This document shows positions 16,414-24,604 of a DNA stretch of 64,000 nucleotides, piece by piece. The notes beneath the pieces are model-generated. The model had not been told where the DNA came from, ran no database searches, and saw nothing but the letters and a program-made list of their open reading frames with translations. The stretch spans positions 62,001 through 126,000 of the forward strand of contig NZ_JABFAU010000001.1 of assembly GCF_017168335.1 (NCBI RefSeq), in the 5' to 3' direction. The stretch is from Rhodococcus sp. KRD162. Its GTDB lineage: Bacteria > Actinomycetota > Actinomycetes > Mycobacteriales > Mycobacteriaceae. Within the stretch, counting starts at the first letter, position 1. Every line of letters starts with the position of its first letter. The translations under genes and the position numbers were made by a program.

Positions 16414-17137
16414 GTGACGAAACACAGAGACGGCTACGTGCAGCTCGGTCCGGTGCGAACCTGGTTCGCCGACACCGGCGAGGGGTCTGAGCCGGGTGCC
16501 CCCGTGGTGCTGATGCATCCGGGTGGGGTGGATTCGACGGCCCTGGACGTCACCACGGCGTCGCTGGCCTCGGCGTTTCGCGTCTACACGCCGGAACGCC
16601 GAGGCCATGGGCGCACGGCGAATGTTTCGCCCATGACGTTCGCGGCGATGGCGTCGGACATGATCGAGTTCCTCGAGAATGTCGTCGGCGGGCCGGCTCG
16701 TTTGGCCGGATGCAGCGATGGCGCGGTGGTGGCTCTCCTCGTCGCGTTGCAGCGGCCGGACCTGGTGGATCGGCTCGCATGCGTAGCGGGCGTGTTTCAC
16801 CGAGATGGGTGGGGCGGGCGGGGGTGTCTCCGGCGGGGCGGACAGATCCGAATTCGCGCGCGATCTCGACGACATGCATCGAAGTGCCCCAGCTCTCGTG
16901 GCGAACGACCTTGCCGAGCTCGCGGTGCGCACGCTCGTGATGATCGGCGACGACGACGAGGTGAGCATCGAGCACGCGGCCGAGTTCTACCGAAGCGTGC
17001 CCGTCGCCGAACTGGCGATCGTGCCGGGAACCTCGCATGGGTTGCTGGTCGAGAAGCCCGCGCTGTGCAACGCGATTCTGTTGGACTTCCTCACCCACGA
17101 CCCAGTGCAGACCTTCGCGCCGATCCGGCGAATCTGA
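16414..17137 (+). pseudogene. Alpha/beta hydrolase, frameshifted and internally shortened
   Basis: Frame 1 from GTG 16414 encodes an alpha/beta hydrolase start: strand-turn VVLMHPGGVDST (oxyanion region), ERRGHGRT, and the nucleophile elbow AGCSDGAV (Ser replaced in the usual GxSxG by a Cys-Ser-Asp context). At a G-rich stretch near 16806-16826 the reading passes to another frame, which continues in proper homology: LAELAVRTLVMIGDDDEVSIEH and the His in VPGTSHGLLVEKP. About 35-40 residues of the cap region expected between the halves are missing as well. The gene is therefore probably broken; a sequencing error could explain the frame change but not the missing cap. It ends 5 bp before the TetR gene on the other strand. 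Confidence 0.7.
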
Positions 17138-17142
17138 CCGTC

Positions 17143-17832
17143 TCAGCCTGTGTGGCCGACGGTTCGGCCGATGCCCTCGAACAGCACGTCCAGTCCCCGC
17201 TCGAGCTCGCGGGCACCGTCGTACGCCGTGATGAGCGAAGGCAGGGTGGACAGCAGCGGAAATTCGCCGGTGGGGAGTCGGCGTAGTGCCAGACGTACGA
17301 GATCGCCGGTCTCGTCTGCACTCCTGCCGGCTTCCTGCGTCTCGCTCAGCACGTGACCTCGGAGGAAGGATTTCAGCATCCGATAGGTCGAAAGTGCCTC
17401 GGGCACAGTGAATCCTGCGTTGGACAACAGGCCGAGTACGCTCTCGAGCGACGCCAGAGATCGAGACGTGCCCAGGCCGAGAGGGGTGCGCTGCGGCCGA
17501 GTCGACAGCAGAATCACCGCGTTCGGATGGGCAATGGCCAATTCGCGGTAGTGCCGAGCGAATGTCCTCAATTGCTCTTGCCACCGGCAATCGTCGACAT
17601 CGACCGTGACGAGCGTGCGGAGGATGGAATCGGCGACGGCGTCGAGCAGCGCTTCCTTGGTGGGAACGTAGCGGTACACCGTCATCGGATCGCGATCGAT
17701 CGATGCCGCCAGGTTCCGAATCGACAGACTCTCCAGTCCGGTTCGGTCGACGATGGACAGTGCCGCTGACACCACGAACTCACGATCGATCTTTGCTCTG
17801 GAGCTCGAGAAGAATTGGTCCGAAGGAGCCAT
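17143..17832 (-). CDS. TetR/AcrR-family transcriptional regulator
   Basis: A 229-residue repressor. The N-terminal HTH (residues 16-60) reads REFVVSAALSIVDRTGLESLSIRNLAASIDRDPMTVYRYV, broken here as LSIRNLAASI and DPMTVYRYVPTKEALL. The C-terminal half matches the TetR_C (PF02909) ligand-binding type. ATG 17832 is preferred over the open upstream stretch to 17913, since the extension lacks homology and covers likely operator DNA. Two overlapping inverted repeats 60-80 bp upstream are candidate self-operators. Its target is probably itself and the divergent DUF3494 gene or nearby exporters. Confidence 0.85.
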   Translation of the reverse strand: MAPSDQFFSSSRAKIDREFVVSAALSIVDRTGLESLSIRNLAASIDRDPMTVYRYVPTKEALLDAVADSILRTLVTVDVDDCRWQEQLRTFARHYRELAIAHPNAVILLSTRPQRTPLGLGTSRSLASLESVLGLLSNAGFTVPEALSTYRMLKSFLRGHVLSETQEAGRSADETGDLVRLALRRLPTGEFPLLSTLPSLITAYDGARELERGLDVLFEGIGRTVGHTG

Positions 17833-17892
17833 CGGCTCCCACCGCCTTCCGTCGTTTCGATGAGAAGCGTATCGACCGTTTAGCGACCCGTA

Positions 17893-17914
17893 AACAAACT
17901 TGTTGTTCGACAAC
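17893..17914. promoter_or_regulatory. Candidate TetR operator (two overlapping inverted repeats)
   Basis: AACAA-AC-TTGTT (17893-17904) overlaps GTTGT-TCG-ACAAC (17902-17914). They lie in an AT-richer stretch between the TetR gene and the DUF3494 gene, where an autoregulatory operator would be expected. Confidence 0.5.
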
Positions 17915-18215
17915 GACTTTGGCTTGACTGCTTACCCTACACGTGGTGGGCTGTAGCCCTACACCGTAGAGATACGGGGAAACTCTTAGTCGCGGAGTGG
18001 GACCGAGCCTTCGCTGATGTACATTCCTGTCGCCCGGCTGCCGACAGCTGGCCGGCGACGCCATCGAAGTATCTCTTCGCCACGCCTCAGTGATGAACGG
18101 ACCGGACGCTAGATAGGTGCGGATCTACTGAAGCACACACCAATTCGTCGAGAACTCGTCGGTTGACACCCGAAGCCGACAACACGCCTGCTTCGGACCC
18201 TCCAAGCAGATCGGT
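17915..18215 (+). other. Intergenic region upstream of DUF3494 gene
   Basis: About 300 bp without a credible gene. It holds a TTGACT at 17933-17938 followed by a direct repeat of CCCTACAC (around 17934 and 17963) and a TTGACA near 18162. Either hexamer could be a -35 element, but no convincing -10 partner is visible. No riboswitch was recognised. Confidence 0.4.
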
Positions 18216-19628
18216 ATGCAATCCATGCACGTTCCGCCGCCCAGTCATCCATCCACCGCCCCCGGTCGCGGCCGGGCTCTCGTCCCGCTGGCCGGGACGA
18301 TCGCTCTCGCAACCAGCGCACTGATGCTGGTCAATGCCCCTCTCGCGCTCGCTCAGCCGACTACCGTCGGACTGGGAACCGCCGCGAGCTATGCCGTGCT
18401 GGCCGGTTCCAAGATCACGAACACCGGACCGTCGAAAATCGGCGGCAACATCGGAGTGAGCCCTGGCGTCGGTGTCGAACCGTTCATCACCGGATTCCCG
18501 CCGGGTGAGCTCACCAGCGGGGTTGTCAACGATCGTAATTCGGTTGCGGCGCAGGCAAAAGCGGATCTGAGTACCGGGTACGACGACGCGGCCGGACGGC
18601 CGGGAGCAACCTCTACCGGAGTCGAACTGGGTGGTCAGACACTGCTGGCCGGCCTGTACGGCTCTGGCACGCTCGGCCTCACCGGAACACTGACACTCGA
18701 TGCGCAGGGCGACGCCAATGCTGTGTTCATCTTCCAAGCTGCATCCACTTTGATCACGGCGTCCGACAGCAGTGTCTCGCTGATCAACGGGGCCAACGCC
18801 TGCAATGTGTTCTGGCAGGTCGGAAGCTCGGCCACGCTCGGTACCAATACCGATTTCGTGGGAACGGTCATGGCTCGGGCGTCGATCACTGCGACCATCA
18901 ATGCCGATGTGCAGGGGCGACTGCTGGCTCTCGACGGTGCCGTCACCCTCGACTCGAACACCATCACCAACCCCGGCTGTGGGGCAACCGAGCCTCCGGT
19001 GACCACGACGCCTCCGACGACCACGCCTCCTGTCACGACCACGCCGCCCGTCACGACGGAGCCTCCGGTGACCACGCCTCCCGTTACGACGACGCCTCCG
19101 GTGACCACGCCGCCCGTCACGACGACGCCGGGTGATGGTGGCGGTACTCCGGGCACGCCGGGTGATGGTGGCGGAACACCGCCGATCGTGATCGATGTGC
19201 CCCCGATTCCGGGCCTACCTTCGATTCCCGGCATCACGCTCCCACCGATCCCGGGCGTCCCGAACACACCGAATCAGCCGAACACACCGAACCAGCCGAA
19301 CACACCGAATCAGCCCAACACTCCCAACCAGCCCAACACTCCCAACCAGCCGAACACGCCGAATCAGCCCAACACTCCCAACCAGCCCAACACTCCCAAC
19401 CAGCCGAACACACCAAATCAGCCGAACACTCCGAGTGGCCCTGATCAGCCGGGCACGTACAACCCGGGTGGTCAGATCACGCAGATTCCCAATGGTGGCG
19501 TCGAAACCGGTGACGGCAGCATGTCATCGCCGTCGTCCGATTCGTCGGTCGTGACGATGTGGACCGTGCTCGGGTTGCTCACCGTAGGTGCGGTCTCGGT
19601 GACGATGATGACTCGTCGTCGGCGCTGA
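18216..19628 (+). CDS. Wall-anchored DUF3494 (ice-binding-like) surface protein
   Basis: A 470-residue exported protein. A long signal peptide ends near AQPTTVG (about residue 47). Residues 50-255 form a DUF3494 / ice-binding-like beta-solenoid domain: YAVLAGSKITNTGPSKIGGNIGVSPG, DANAVFIFQAASTL, NVFWQVGSSATLGT, and a closing NPGC. A Thr/Pro linker of PPVTT units and then a PNTPNQ repeat rod follow. The C-terminus is a sorting signal: VETG at 429-432, a 12-residue spacer, a hydrophobic helix (WTVLGLLTVGAVSV) and RRRR. The domain binds ice in some organisms but is also common in actinobacterial adhesin-like proteins, so ice binding is not assured. The sortase gene 6 bp downstream is its likely anchor enzyme. 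Confidence 0.88.
   Translation: MQSMHVPPPSHPSTAPGRGRALVPLAGTIALATSALMLVNAPLALAQPTTVGLGTAASYAVLAGSKITNTGPSKIGGNIGVSPGVGVEPFITGFPPGELTSGVVNDRNSVAAQAKADLSTGYDDAAGRPGATSTGVELGGQTLLAGLYGSGTLGLTGTLTLDAQGDANAVFIFQAASTLITASDSSVSLINGANACNVFWQVGSSATLGTNTDFVGTVMARASITATINADVQGRLLALDGAVTLDSNTITNPGCGATEPPVTTTPPTTTPPVTTTPPVTTEPPVTTPPVTTTPPVTTPPVTTTPGDGGGTPGTPGDGGGTPPIVIDVPPIPGLPSIPGITLPPIPGVPNTPNQPNTPNQPNTPNQPNTPNQPNTPNQPNTPNQPNTPNQPNTPNQPNTPNQPNTPSGPDQPGTYNPGGQITQIPNGGVETGDGSMSSPSSDSSVVTMWTVLGLLTVGAVSVTMMTRRRR
19260..19439 (+). repeat. PNTPNQ hexapeptide repeat (18-bp units, ten copies)
   Basis: Nine full PNTPNQ units and a degenerate tenth (PNTPSG). Two synonymous codon versions alternate: ccg-aac-aca-ccg and ccc-aac-act-ccc. 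Units 4-6 and 7-9 repeat as 54-bp blocks, showing that the rod grew by block duplication. Confidence 0.9.
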
Positions 19629-19634
19629 TCTTCG

Positions 19635-20318
19635 ATGCGCTCGTTCGCGCAGGTGCGCTCGGCCCCTGCCTGCCCCGCCCGCAGCACCACCCTGTATCGG
19701 GTCGTGCTGCGGGCGGTGGCGGCAGTGTCCTTCATGTCGCTGTTGCTGATTTCCGGGTGTGCAACGCCGTCGGATTCGGTTGATAACGAGAGCAATTCGC
19801 CGTCGGTGAGCATCTCGGTTCCGGTAGAAACGGCACCGACCGACGATGCCGCAGATCCGTCGGCTTCCTCGACCGCCGGATCGCCTCCGGCCCGCGTCGA
19901 AATTCCGGCGATCGACGTCGATTCGGATGTGATGGGCCTCGGTCTGCTTCCGGACGGTTCCATGGAGGTTCCGGCGGGAGGCTTTCCGGCCGGCTGGTAC
20001 ACCGGATCGCCGGTGCCAGGTCAGCTCGGTCCGTCGATCGTGGCCGGGCATGTCGATTGGGGTGGTAGCCCCGGCGTGTTCTATCGACTCCACGATCTCG
20101 AACAGGGTGACGACGTCACAGTCGTCAGCGAGGACGGCAATGCGGTCCGGTTCGTCGTCAGTGCAGTCGAGCAATATGCGAAGGACGCGTTCCCCTCCGA
20201 CAAGGTGTACGGCGATATCGATCATCCCGGCCTACGCCTGATCACGTGCGGTGGGCCGTTCGACTCGAACGTGTCGAGCTACGAGGACAACATCGTCGTG
20301 TACGCCGATCGCGTCTGA
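19635..20318 (+). CDS. Class F sortase with lipobox
   Basis: A 227-residue transpeptidase of the actinobacterial class F sortases. The catalytic Cys205 sits in LRLITCGGPFD and His139 in SIVAGHVDWGG; the domain opens with VEIPAIDVDSDVMGLGL. Unusually the N-terminus ends in a lipobox-like LLLISGC (Cys42), so the enzyme may be a lipoprotein instead of helix-anchored. A Ser/Thr/Asp-rich spacer of about 50 residues then leads to the catalytic domain. It directly follows the DUF3494 gene, which encodes a VETG-type sorting signal, suggesting a dedicated enzyme-substrate pair. I could not assign the catalytic Arg with confidence. Confidence 0.88.
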   Translation: MRSFAQVRSAPACPARSTTLYRVVLRAVAAVSFMSLLLISGCATPSDSVDNESNSPSVSISVPVETAPTDDAADPSASSTAGSPPARVEIPAIDVDSDVMGLGLLPDGSMEVPAGGFPAGWYTGSPVPGQLGPSIVAGHVDWGGSPGVFYRLHDLEQGDDVTVVSEDGNAVRFVVSAVEQYAKDAFPSDKVYGDIDHPGLRLITCGGPFDSNVSSYEDNIVVYADRV

Positions 20319-20382
20319 GTTGGTCGACCGACGTCGGCGAGCAGTAGTGCGCTGATCGCGCCCTGCTGGGGCCGCCCCGCCC

Positions 20383-20808
20383 TCACTCCGTAACGAGTGT
20401 GAACCGCTCGAGTACCACTCGCGTGTTCTCGTCGACGGTGAAGTGTGGGTCGCCCAGTTCTTCGCGGACCTCCGTCGAATGCCAGAACTGCTCATGCCCG
20501 GCTCGCCATTGCGCTACGTCGGCGTATCCCTCACCCTCGTCGAGGGCGTGCTGCAGTGAAACATCTTTCAGTGCAACGATTTCTACCGAGATCGTTTCGA
20601 CTACCGCGACCGTATCGCCTGCCGAGTCCACCACCGCACCGCGGTCGCCGACTCGCGGCAGTGCCTCATCCCGGTACTGAACCAACAGGCTGGCCGTGCT
20701 GGTCTTGGCGCCGGACAGAACAGCCGCAACCAGGGTCTCTCGCAGCGGGCCAGGGTAGGCGAATTCGACGATCGGAAGTTCGGTCACTCGAGCATCATAT
20801 TTCGACAT
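20383..20808 (-). CDS. ASCH-domain protein
   Basis: A 141-residue cytosolic protein with the ASCH (PUA-like) fold: FAYPGPLRETLVAAVLSGAKTSTASLL gives the conserved GxKxxT motif, and VGDRGAVVDSAGDTVAVVETISVEIVALKDVSLQHALDEGEGY carries the GD and E-G-x motifs in shorter segments. Members are thought to bind RNA or nucleosides; some hydrolyse N4-acetylcytidine. It overlaps the end of the upstream lipoprotein gene by 14 bp and is probably co-transcribed with it. Confidence 0.82.
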   Translation of the reverse strand: MSKYDARVTELPIVEFAYPGPLRETLVAAVLSGAKTSTASLLVQYRDEALPRVGDRGAVVDSAGDTVAVVETISVEIVALKDVSLQHALDEGEGYADVAQWRAGHEQFWHSTEVREELGDPHFTVDENTRVVLERFTLVTE

Positions 20809-21895
20809 CGGCCCACACCAGTCGGTGGTCCGAGGGGTGCTCGGGTAGATCCGGCCAGTACACCTTCGAATCGATCACCGTCAGATCGTCCGAGGGAAGC
20901 ACGTAGTCCACGCGCAGGTCTCCCGGCGTCGGATCGGCGAAATCGGCTGTGTCCGTGCCGTGTCCATCGGACGTGGGGGCCGGGTCCTGTACTCGTGGTA
21001 GATCGAGAACCTGCGCGATGGCTCCCTCGACGGAGTCGCCGTCGACCGGATCGCTGTTCTGATCGCCCAGCATGACGAACGACGCGCCCTCGTCCAGTCC
21101 GCCGCGCACGCCCTTGTCGTCGTAGAGGTAGTCCGCGCCGGAGATGTAGTCGGCACTGAGTCGGATCTCGTCGTGGTTGCGCTTGCCGTTGCGGTCTTCC
21201 GGTCCGTCGAAGGACGGGGGAGTGGGGTGCGAGGCCAGTACATGCAGAGTCCGGCCGTTCACGTCGATCGGCACGTCCCAGTGCGATTTGCTGGACAGTC
21301 GCAGCGCATCGGAGTCATCTCCGTAGTAGTCACGTGGCAACAGTGAATCCGGCATGTCCTTCCACAGAAAGTTCTGGAACGTGCGCACCGAATCTGTGTC
21401 GATCGGATACTTCGAGAACACCACCATCCCGTACTGACCTGGGAACTGTCCGAATCCCCAGGCATCGCCCGGGCCGCCGAGTTCGCCGTCCTCGTCCAGG
21501 TCCAGTCCCGAGTCCACGCCGGTGTTGACGGGCGCGGTGTACCAGTACGGGTACTGGTTGTCGAGATAGTTCTCGCCGAACAACCTCGCCGCATCGTCAC
21601 CCGAGTAGTCGAACTCGTTGATCAGCAACACATCCGGCGAGTGTGCGGCAATGGTGTCGGCTACCGCGCGCGCCTGTGCGTTCTCGCCGGCCAGATCGGC
21701 CACCAACTGGCCGGCCTCGGGTCGATTGAGACTTGCGTTGAACGTTGCGACCCGGATGCTCGTCCTCTCGTCGGAGGCGCGTCCGCCGGGAGGGGATGCG
21801 TCTGTCGCCGAGCAGCCTGCGGCAGCGACGGTGAGGGCAACGGCAGTGAGGGCGACGGTGACGGTCACAAGTCTCGGCATTTTCACGTTCGTCAC
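20795..21895 (-). CDS. Secreted endonuclease/exonuclease/phosphatase-fold lipoprotein
   Basis: A 366-residue lipoprotein: signal peptide with lipobox TVAAAGC (Cys28), then the EEP fold. Motifs: VATFNASLNRP, DVLLINEFDY with the metal-binding Glu, VLASHPTPPSFDGPEDRNGKRNHDEIR, FVMLGDQNSDP (catalytic GDxN) and the final PSDHRLVWADV. Proteins of this group hydrolyse phosphodiesters or phosphomonoesters outside the cell; the DxDxDG-like LDLDEDGELG insertion may bind calcium. The substrate (DNA, phospholipid or organic phosphate) cannot be chosen from sequence. It is divergent from the TIGR03084 gene. Confidence 0.85.
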   Translation of the reverse strand: MTNVKMPRLVTVTVALTAVALTVAAAGCSATDASPPGGRASDERTSIRVATFNASLNRPEAGQLVADLAGENAQARAVADTIAAHSPDVLLINEFDYSGDDAARLFGENYLDNQYPYWYTAPVNTGVDSGLDLDEDGELGGPGDAWGFGQFPGQYGMVVFSKYPIDTDSVRTFQNFLWKDMPDSLLPRDYYGDDSDALRLSSKSHWDVPIDVNGRTLHVLASHPTPPSFDGPEDRNGKRNHDEIRLSADYISGADYLYDDKGVRGGLDEGASFVMLGDQNSDPVDGDSVEGAIAQVLDLPRVQDPAPTSDGHGTDTADFADPTPGDLRVDYVLPSDDLTVIDSKVYWPDLPEHPSDHRLVWADVEI

Positions 21896-21980
21896 CGTAA
21901 ATACGGCATGCGAACACGAGGTAACAAATTAACAAGCAGTCGTGCTTGCTTTTTTCTCGACCCTTTGTGAAGCTGAACCC

Positions 21981-22778
21981 ATGGCAGACCTCCACTCCCT
22001 CGTCGACGATCTGCGCGCCGAGGGCGACGACCTCGATGCGCTCGTGGGCGAACTGACTTCCGAGCAGTGGGCGACACCGACCCCCGCTGCAGGCTGGACC
22101 ATCGCCCACCAGATCGGCCACCTGTCCTGGACGGATCACGTCGCGGAACGAACCACGTCCGCGGCCTCCGGCGATACCGAGGCCGAAACAGAGTTCGGCG
22201 TCACGCTGAAGAAGGCATGGGAGGACCCCACCGGCTTCGTCGACGCCGCCGCCGAGGAGGAATCCCGGAATCCGGACCTGTTGAGCACCTGGCGTACCCG
22301 ACGCCGCGCCATGACCGAGGCCCTGACACAGGTCCCGTCCGGAACCAAGATCGCGTGGTTCGGACCCCCGATGAGCGCCGCCTCGATGGCCACTGCCCGG
22401 TTGATGGAGACCTGGGCACACGGACAGGACGTCGCCGACGCGCTGGGGATCACGCGCACTGCCACCGACCGGATCCACGGGGTTGCCCACATCGGCGTCC
22501 GAACAAGAGATTTCGCCTATGTGGTGAACCAGCAGGCTCCGCCGAGCGAACCGTTCCGGATCGAGCTCACCGCACCGTCGGGTCAGCTCTGGACCTGGGG
22601 GCCCGAGGACGCCGCTCAACGTGTCCTCGGCCCCGCCCTGGACTTCTGCCTTCTCGTCACCCAGCGCGCACATCGCGACTCCCTCGACCTCGAGGTCGAG
22701 GGAGCCGATGCACTGCACTGGCTCACCATCGCCCAAGCCTTCGCAGGCCCTCCCGGAGTAGGACGAGAGAAAGCATGA
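21981..22778 (+). CDS. TIGR03084-family DinB-like metal-binding protein
   Basis: A 265-residue protein with an N-terminal mycothiol-dependent maleylpyruvate isomerase / DinB-like four-helix domain: [17 protein letters not shown] gives two metal-ligand His and [15 protein letters not shown] the third. A small C-terminal domain follows. Family members may use mycothiol as cofactor, but no reaction is established for this subgroup. ATG 21981 is preferred over the open upstream stretch because homology starts there. Its stop overlaps the ATG of the DUF1446 gene, making it the first gene of the catabolic operon. Confidence 0.82.
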   Translation: MADLHSLVDDLRAEGDDLDALVGELTSEQWATPTPAAGWTIAHQIGHLSWTDHVAERTTSAASGDTEAETEFGVTLKKAWEDPTGFVDAAAEEESRNPDLLSTWRTRRRAMTEALTQVPSGTKIAWFGPPMSAASMATARLMETWAHGQDVADALGITRTATDRIHGVAHIGVRTRDFAYVVNQQAPPSEPFRIELTAPSGQLWTWGPEDAAQRVLGPALDFCLLVTQRAHRDSLDLEVEGADALHWLTIAQAFAGPPGVGREKA

Positions 22779-24604
22779 CAGTCCGTATCGGCAACTGTTC
22801 CGGCTTCTACGGAGACCGGATCTCCGCGATGCGTGAGATGCTGGAGGGCGGTGAACTCGATTACCTCACCGGTGACTACCTTGCAGAGCTTACGATGCTC
22901 ATTCTCGGCCGCGACCGGATGAAGGACGCGACTCGCGGCTACGCCAAAACCTTTCTGCGCCAAGCCGAGGACTGTCTGGGCCTGGCCCTGGACAAGGGCG
23001 TCAAGATCGTGGCGAACGCCGGCGGACTCAATCCGCGGGGCCTCGCCGAGGCATTGAACAAGCTCGACTCCGGCGCGAAGATCGCCTACGTAGACGGCGA
23101 CGATCTCCTCGATCGTGCTGCCGAGCTCGATCTCGGAAGTCCACTGACTGCCAATGCCTATCTCGGCGCGTGGGGAATCGTGGAATGCCTGAACTCCGGT
23201 GCAGACGTCGTCGTGACGGGCCGCGTCACCGATGCCAGCGTGATCGTCGGGCCTGCAGCAGCACACTTCGGTTGGGCCCGCACCGATTACGACGCCCTGG
23301 CTGGAGCAGTCGTCGCCGGGCACGTCATCGAGTGCGGAACACAGGCCACCGGTGGCAACTATTCGTTCTTCACCGAGATCGCGGACATGTCTCGACCGGG
23401 CTTTCCGATCGCGGAAATTCACCGTGACGGCTCGAGCGTCATCACCAAGCACGAGGGCACCGGCGGCGCGGTCAGCGTCGGCACCGTCACCGCTCAGTTG
23501 CTCTACGAAATCACCGGCGGACGCTACGCGAACCCCGATGTCACCGCGCGAATCGACTCGGCGATCCTGACTCGAGAATCGAGCGATCGCGTGTCCATCA
23601 CCGGGGTGAGCGGAGAGGCTCCGCCGCCCACTTACAAGGTCTCCCTCAACGCACTCGGCGGTTTCCGCAACGAATTCACGATGGTCCTCACCGGTCTCGA
23701 CATCGAAGCCAAAGCCGCACTCGCGCAGCGCCAGTTCGAGTCCTGGCTGTTAAGCCGGCCGGCCGAGCTGGACTGGACTCTGGTGCGCACCGACAAGCCG
23801 GACGCCGAGACCGAGGAGACGGCCAGCGCGCTGCTGCGCTGCGTGGCCCGCGACAGCAACCCCGACGTAGTGGGACGTCAGTTCTCCTCGGTGGCAATAG
23901 AACTCGCACTGGCCAGCTATCCGGGATTCTCGGTGACCGCGCCGCCGGGAAACGGAGCCCCGTACGGGGTGTTCACCGCCGGCTTCGTCGACGCGGCCGA
24001 GATCGCACACGTCGCGCATTTCGCCGACGGCACCGACAGCGTCATCGCCCCGTCGCCACAGACCCGAGCACTGGAGGAACTCGAACAGCCAGCGCTGCCC
24101 ACACCCAGGCCACACGAACCCACCATCCGAGCTCCACTCGGAATCCTCGCCGCTGCGCGAAGCGGAGACAAAGGCGGCAGTGCCAACGTCGGGGTCTGGG
24201 TGCGCACCGAGGATGAATTCGCCTGGCTGGTACATGCATTGACGATCGACACTCTGAAGAAGATGCTGCCCGAGGCCGAGCCGCTGACCGTAACCCGGCA
24301 CGTACTGCCGAACCTGAAGGCGGTGAACTTCGTCATCGACGGCATCCTCGGCCAAGGCGTCGCATCACAGGCGAGATTCGATCCACAGGCCAAGGGGCTC
24401 GGTGAGTGGCTGCGGTCACGGCACATCGACATTCCCGAAACGCTTGCTTACAGCTCAGGAGTGGAGCCTGCGGAACGACCCGGCGGCTCAGGAGTGGAGC
24501 CTGCGGAACGACCCGGCGGCTCAGGAGTGGAGCCTGCGGAACGACCCGGCGGCTCAGGAGTGGAGCCTGCGGAACAACCTGATAAGAAGGGAGAACTCGG
24601 ATGA
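22775..24604 (+). CDS. AtuA-like DUF1446 protein
   Basis: A 609-residue protein. The N-terminal DUF1446 domain (about 1-455) begins [13 protein letters not shown] and contains [39 protein letters not shown] and [21 protein letters not shown]. The C-terminal AtuA-like domain (about 470-590) contains [17 protein letters not shown]. AtuA is required for acyclic terpene (citronellol/geraniol) use in Pseudomonas, but its reaction is not known. The last 50 residues are a tandem repeat [11 protein letters not shown] with no relation to the family. The frame is open 700 bp upstream, but ATG 22775 (ATGA with the previous stop) is the real start. From memory it corresponds to Rv0976c. Confidence 0.88.
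   Translation: MTVRIGNCSGFYGDRISAMREMLEGGELDYLTGDYLAELTMLILGRDRMKDATRGYAKTFLRQAEDCLGLALDKGVKIVANAGGLNPRGLAEALNKLDSGAKIAYVDGDDLLDRAAELDLGSPLTANAYLGAWGIVECLNSGADVVVTGRVTDASVIVGPAAAHFGWARTDYDALAGAVVAGHVIECGTQATGGNYSFFTEIADMSRPGFPIAEIHRDGSSVITKHEGTGGAVSVGTVTAQLLYEITGGRYANPDVTARIDSAILTRESSDRVSITGVSGEAPPPTYKVSLNALGGFRNEFTMVLTGLDIEAKAALAQRQFESWLLSRPAELDWTLVRTDKPDAETEETASALLRCVARDSNPDVVGRQFSSVAIELALASYPGFSVTAPPGNGAPYGVFTAGFVDAAEIAHVAHFADGTDSVIAPSPQTRALEELEQPALPTPRPHEPTIRAPLGILAAARSGDKGGSANVGVWVRTEDEFAWLVHALTIDTLKKMLPEAEPLTVTRHVLPNLKAVNFVIDGILGQGVASQARFDPQAKGLGEWLRSRHIDIPETLAYSSGVEPAERPGGSGVEPAERPGGSGVEPAERPGGSGVEPAEQPDKKGELG
24455..24577 (+). repeat. 33-bp tandem repeat at the end of the AtuA-like gene
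   Basis: Three perfect 33-bp units starting TCAGGAGTGGAGCCTGCGG (24455, 24488, 24521) and a partial fourth to 24577 encode [11 protein letters not shown]. The copies are identical at the DNA level, including third positions, so the array is recent. Each unit contains AGGAG. Confidence 0.95.

Noticed and set aside
20319-20382. Terminator between the sortase and the ASCH gene
   Set aside because: Only a weak interrupted stem (AGCAG...CTGCT with GCGC inside) is visible, without a T-run.
22067-22774. Open frame extending the AtuA-like gene 236 codons upstream
   Set aside because: It lies inside the TIGR03084 gene in another frame, is Arg/Pro rich like high-GC shadow frames, and homology starts exactly at ATG 22775.
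24455-24577. Possible CRISPR or direct-repeat origin
   Set aside because: Units are strictly tandem with no spacers and stay in frame with the gene.
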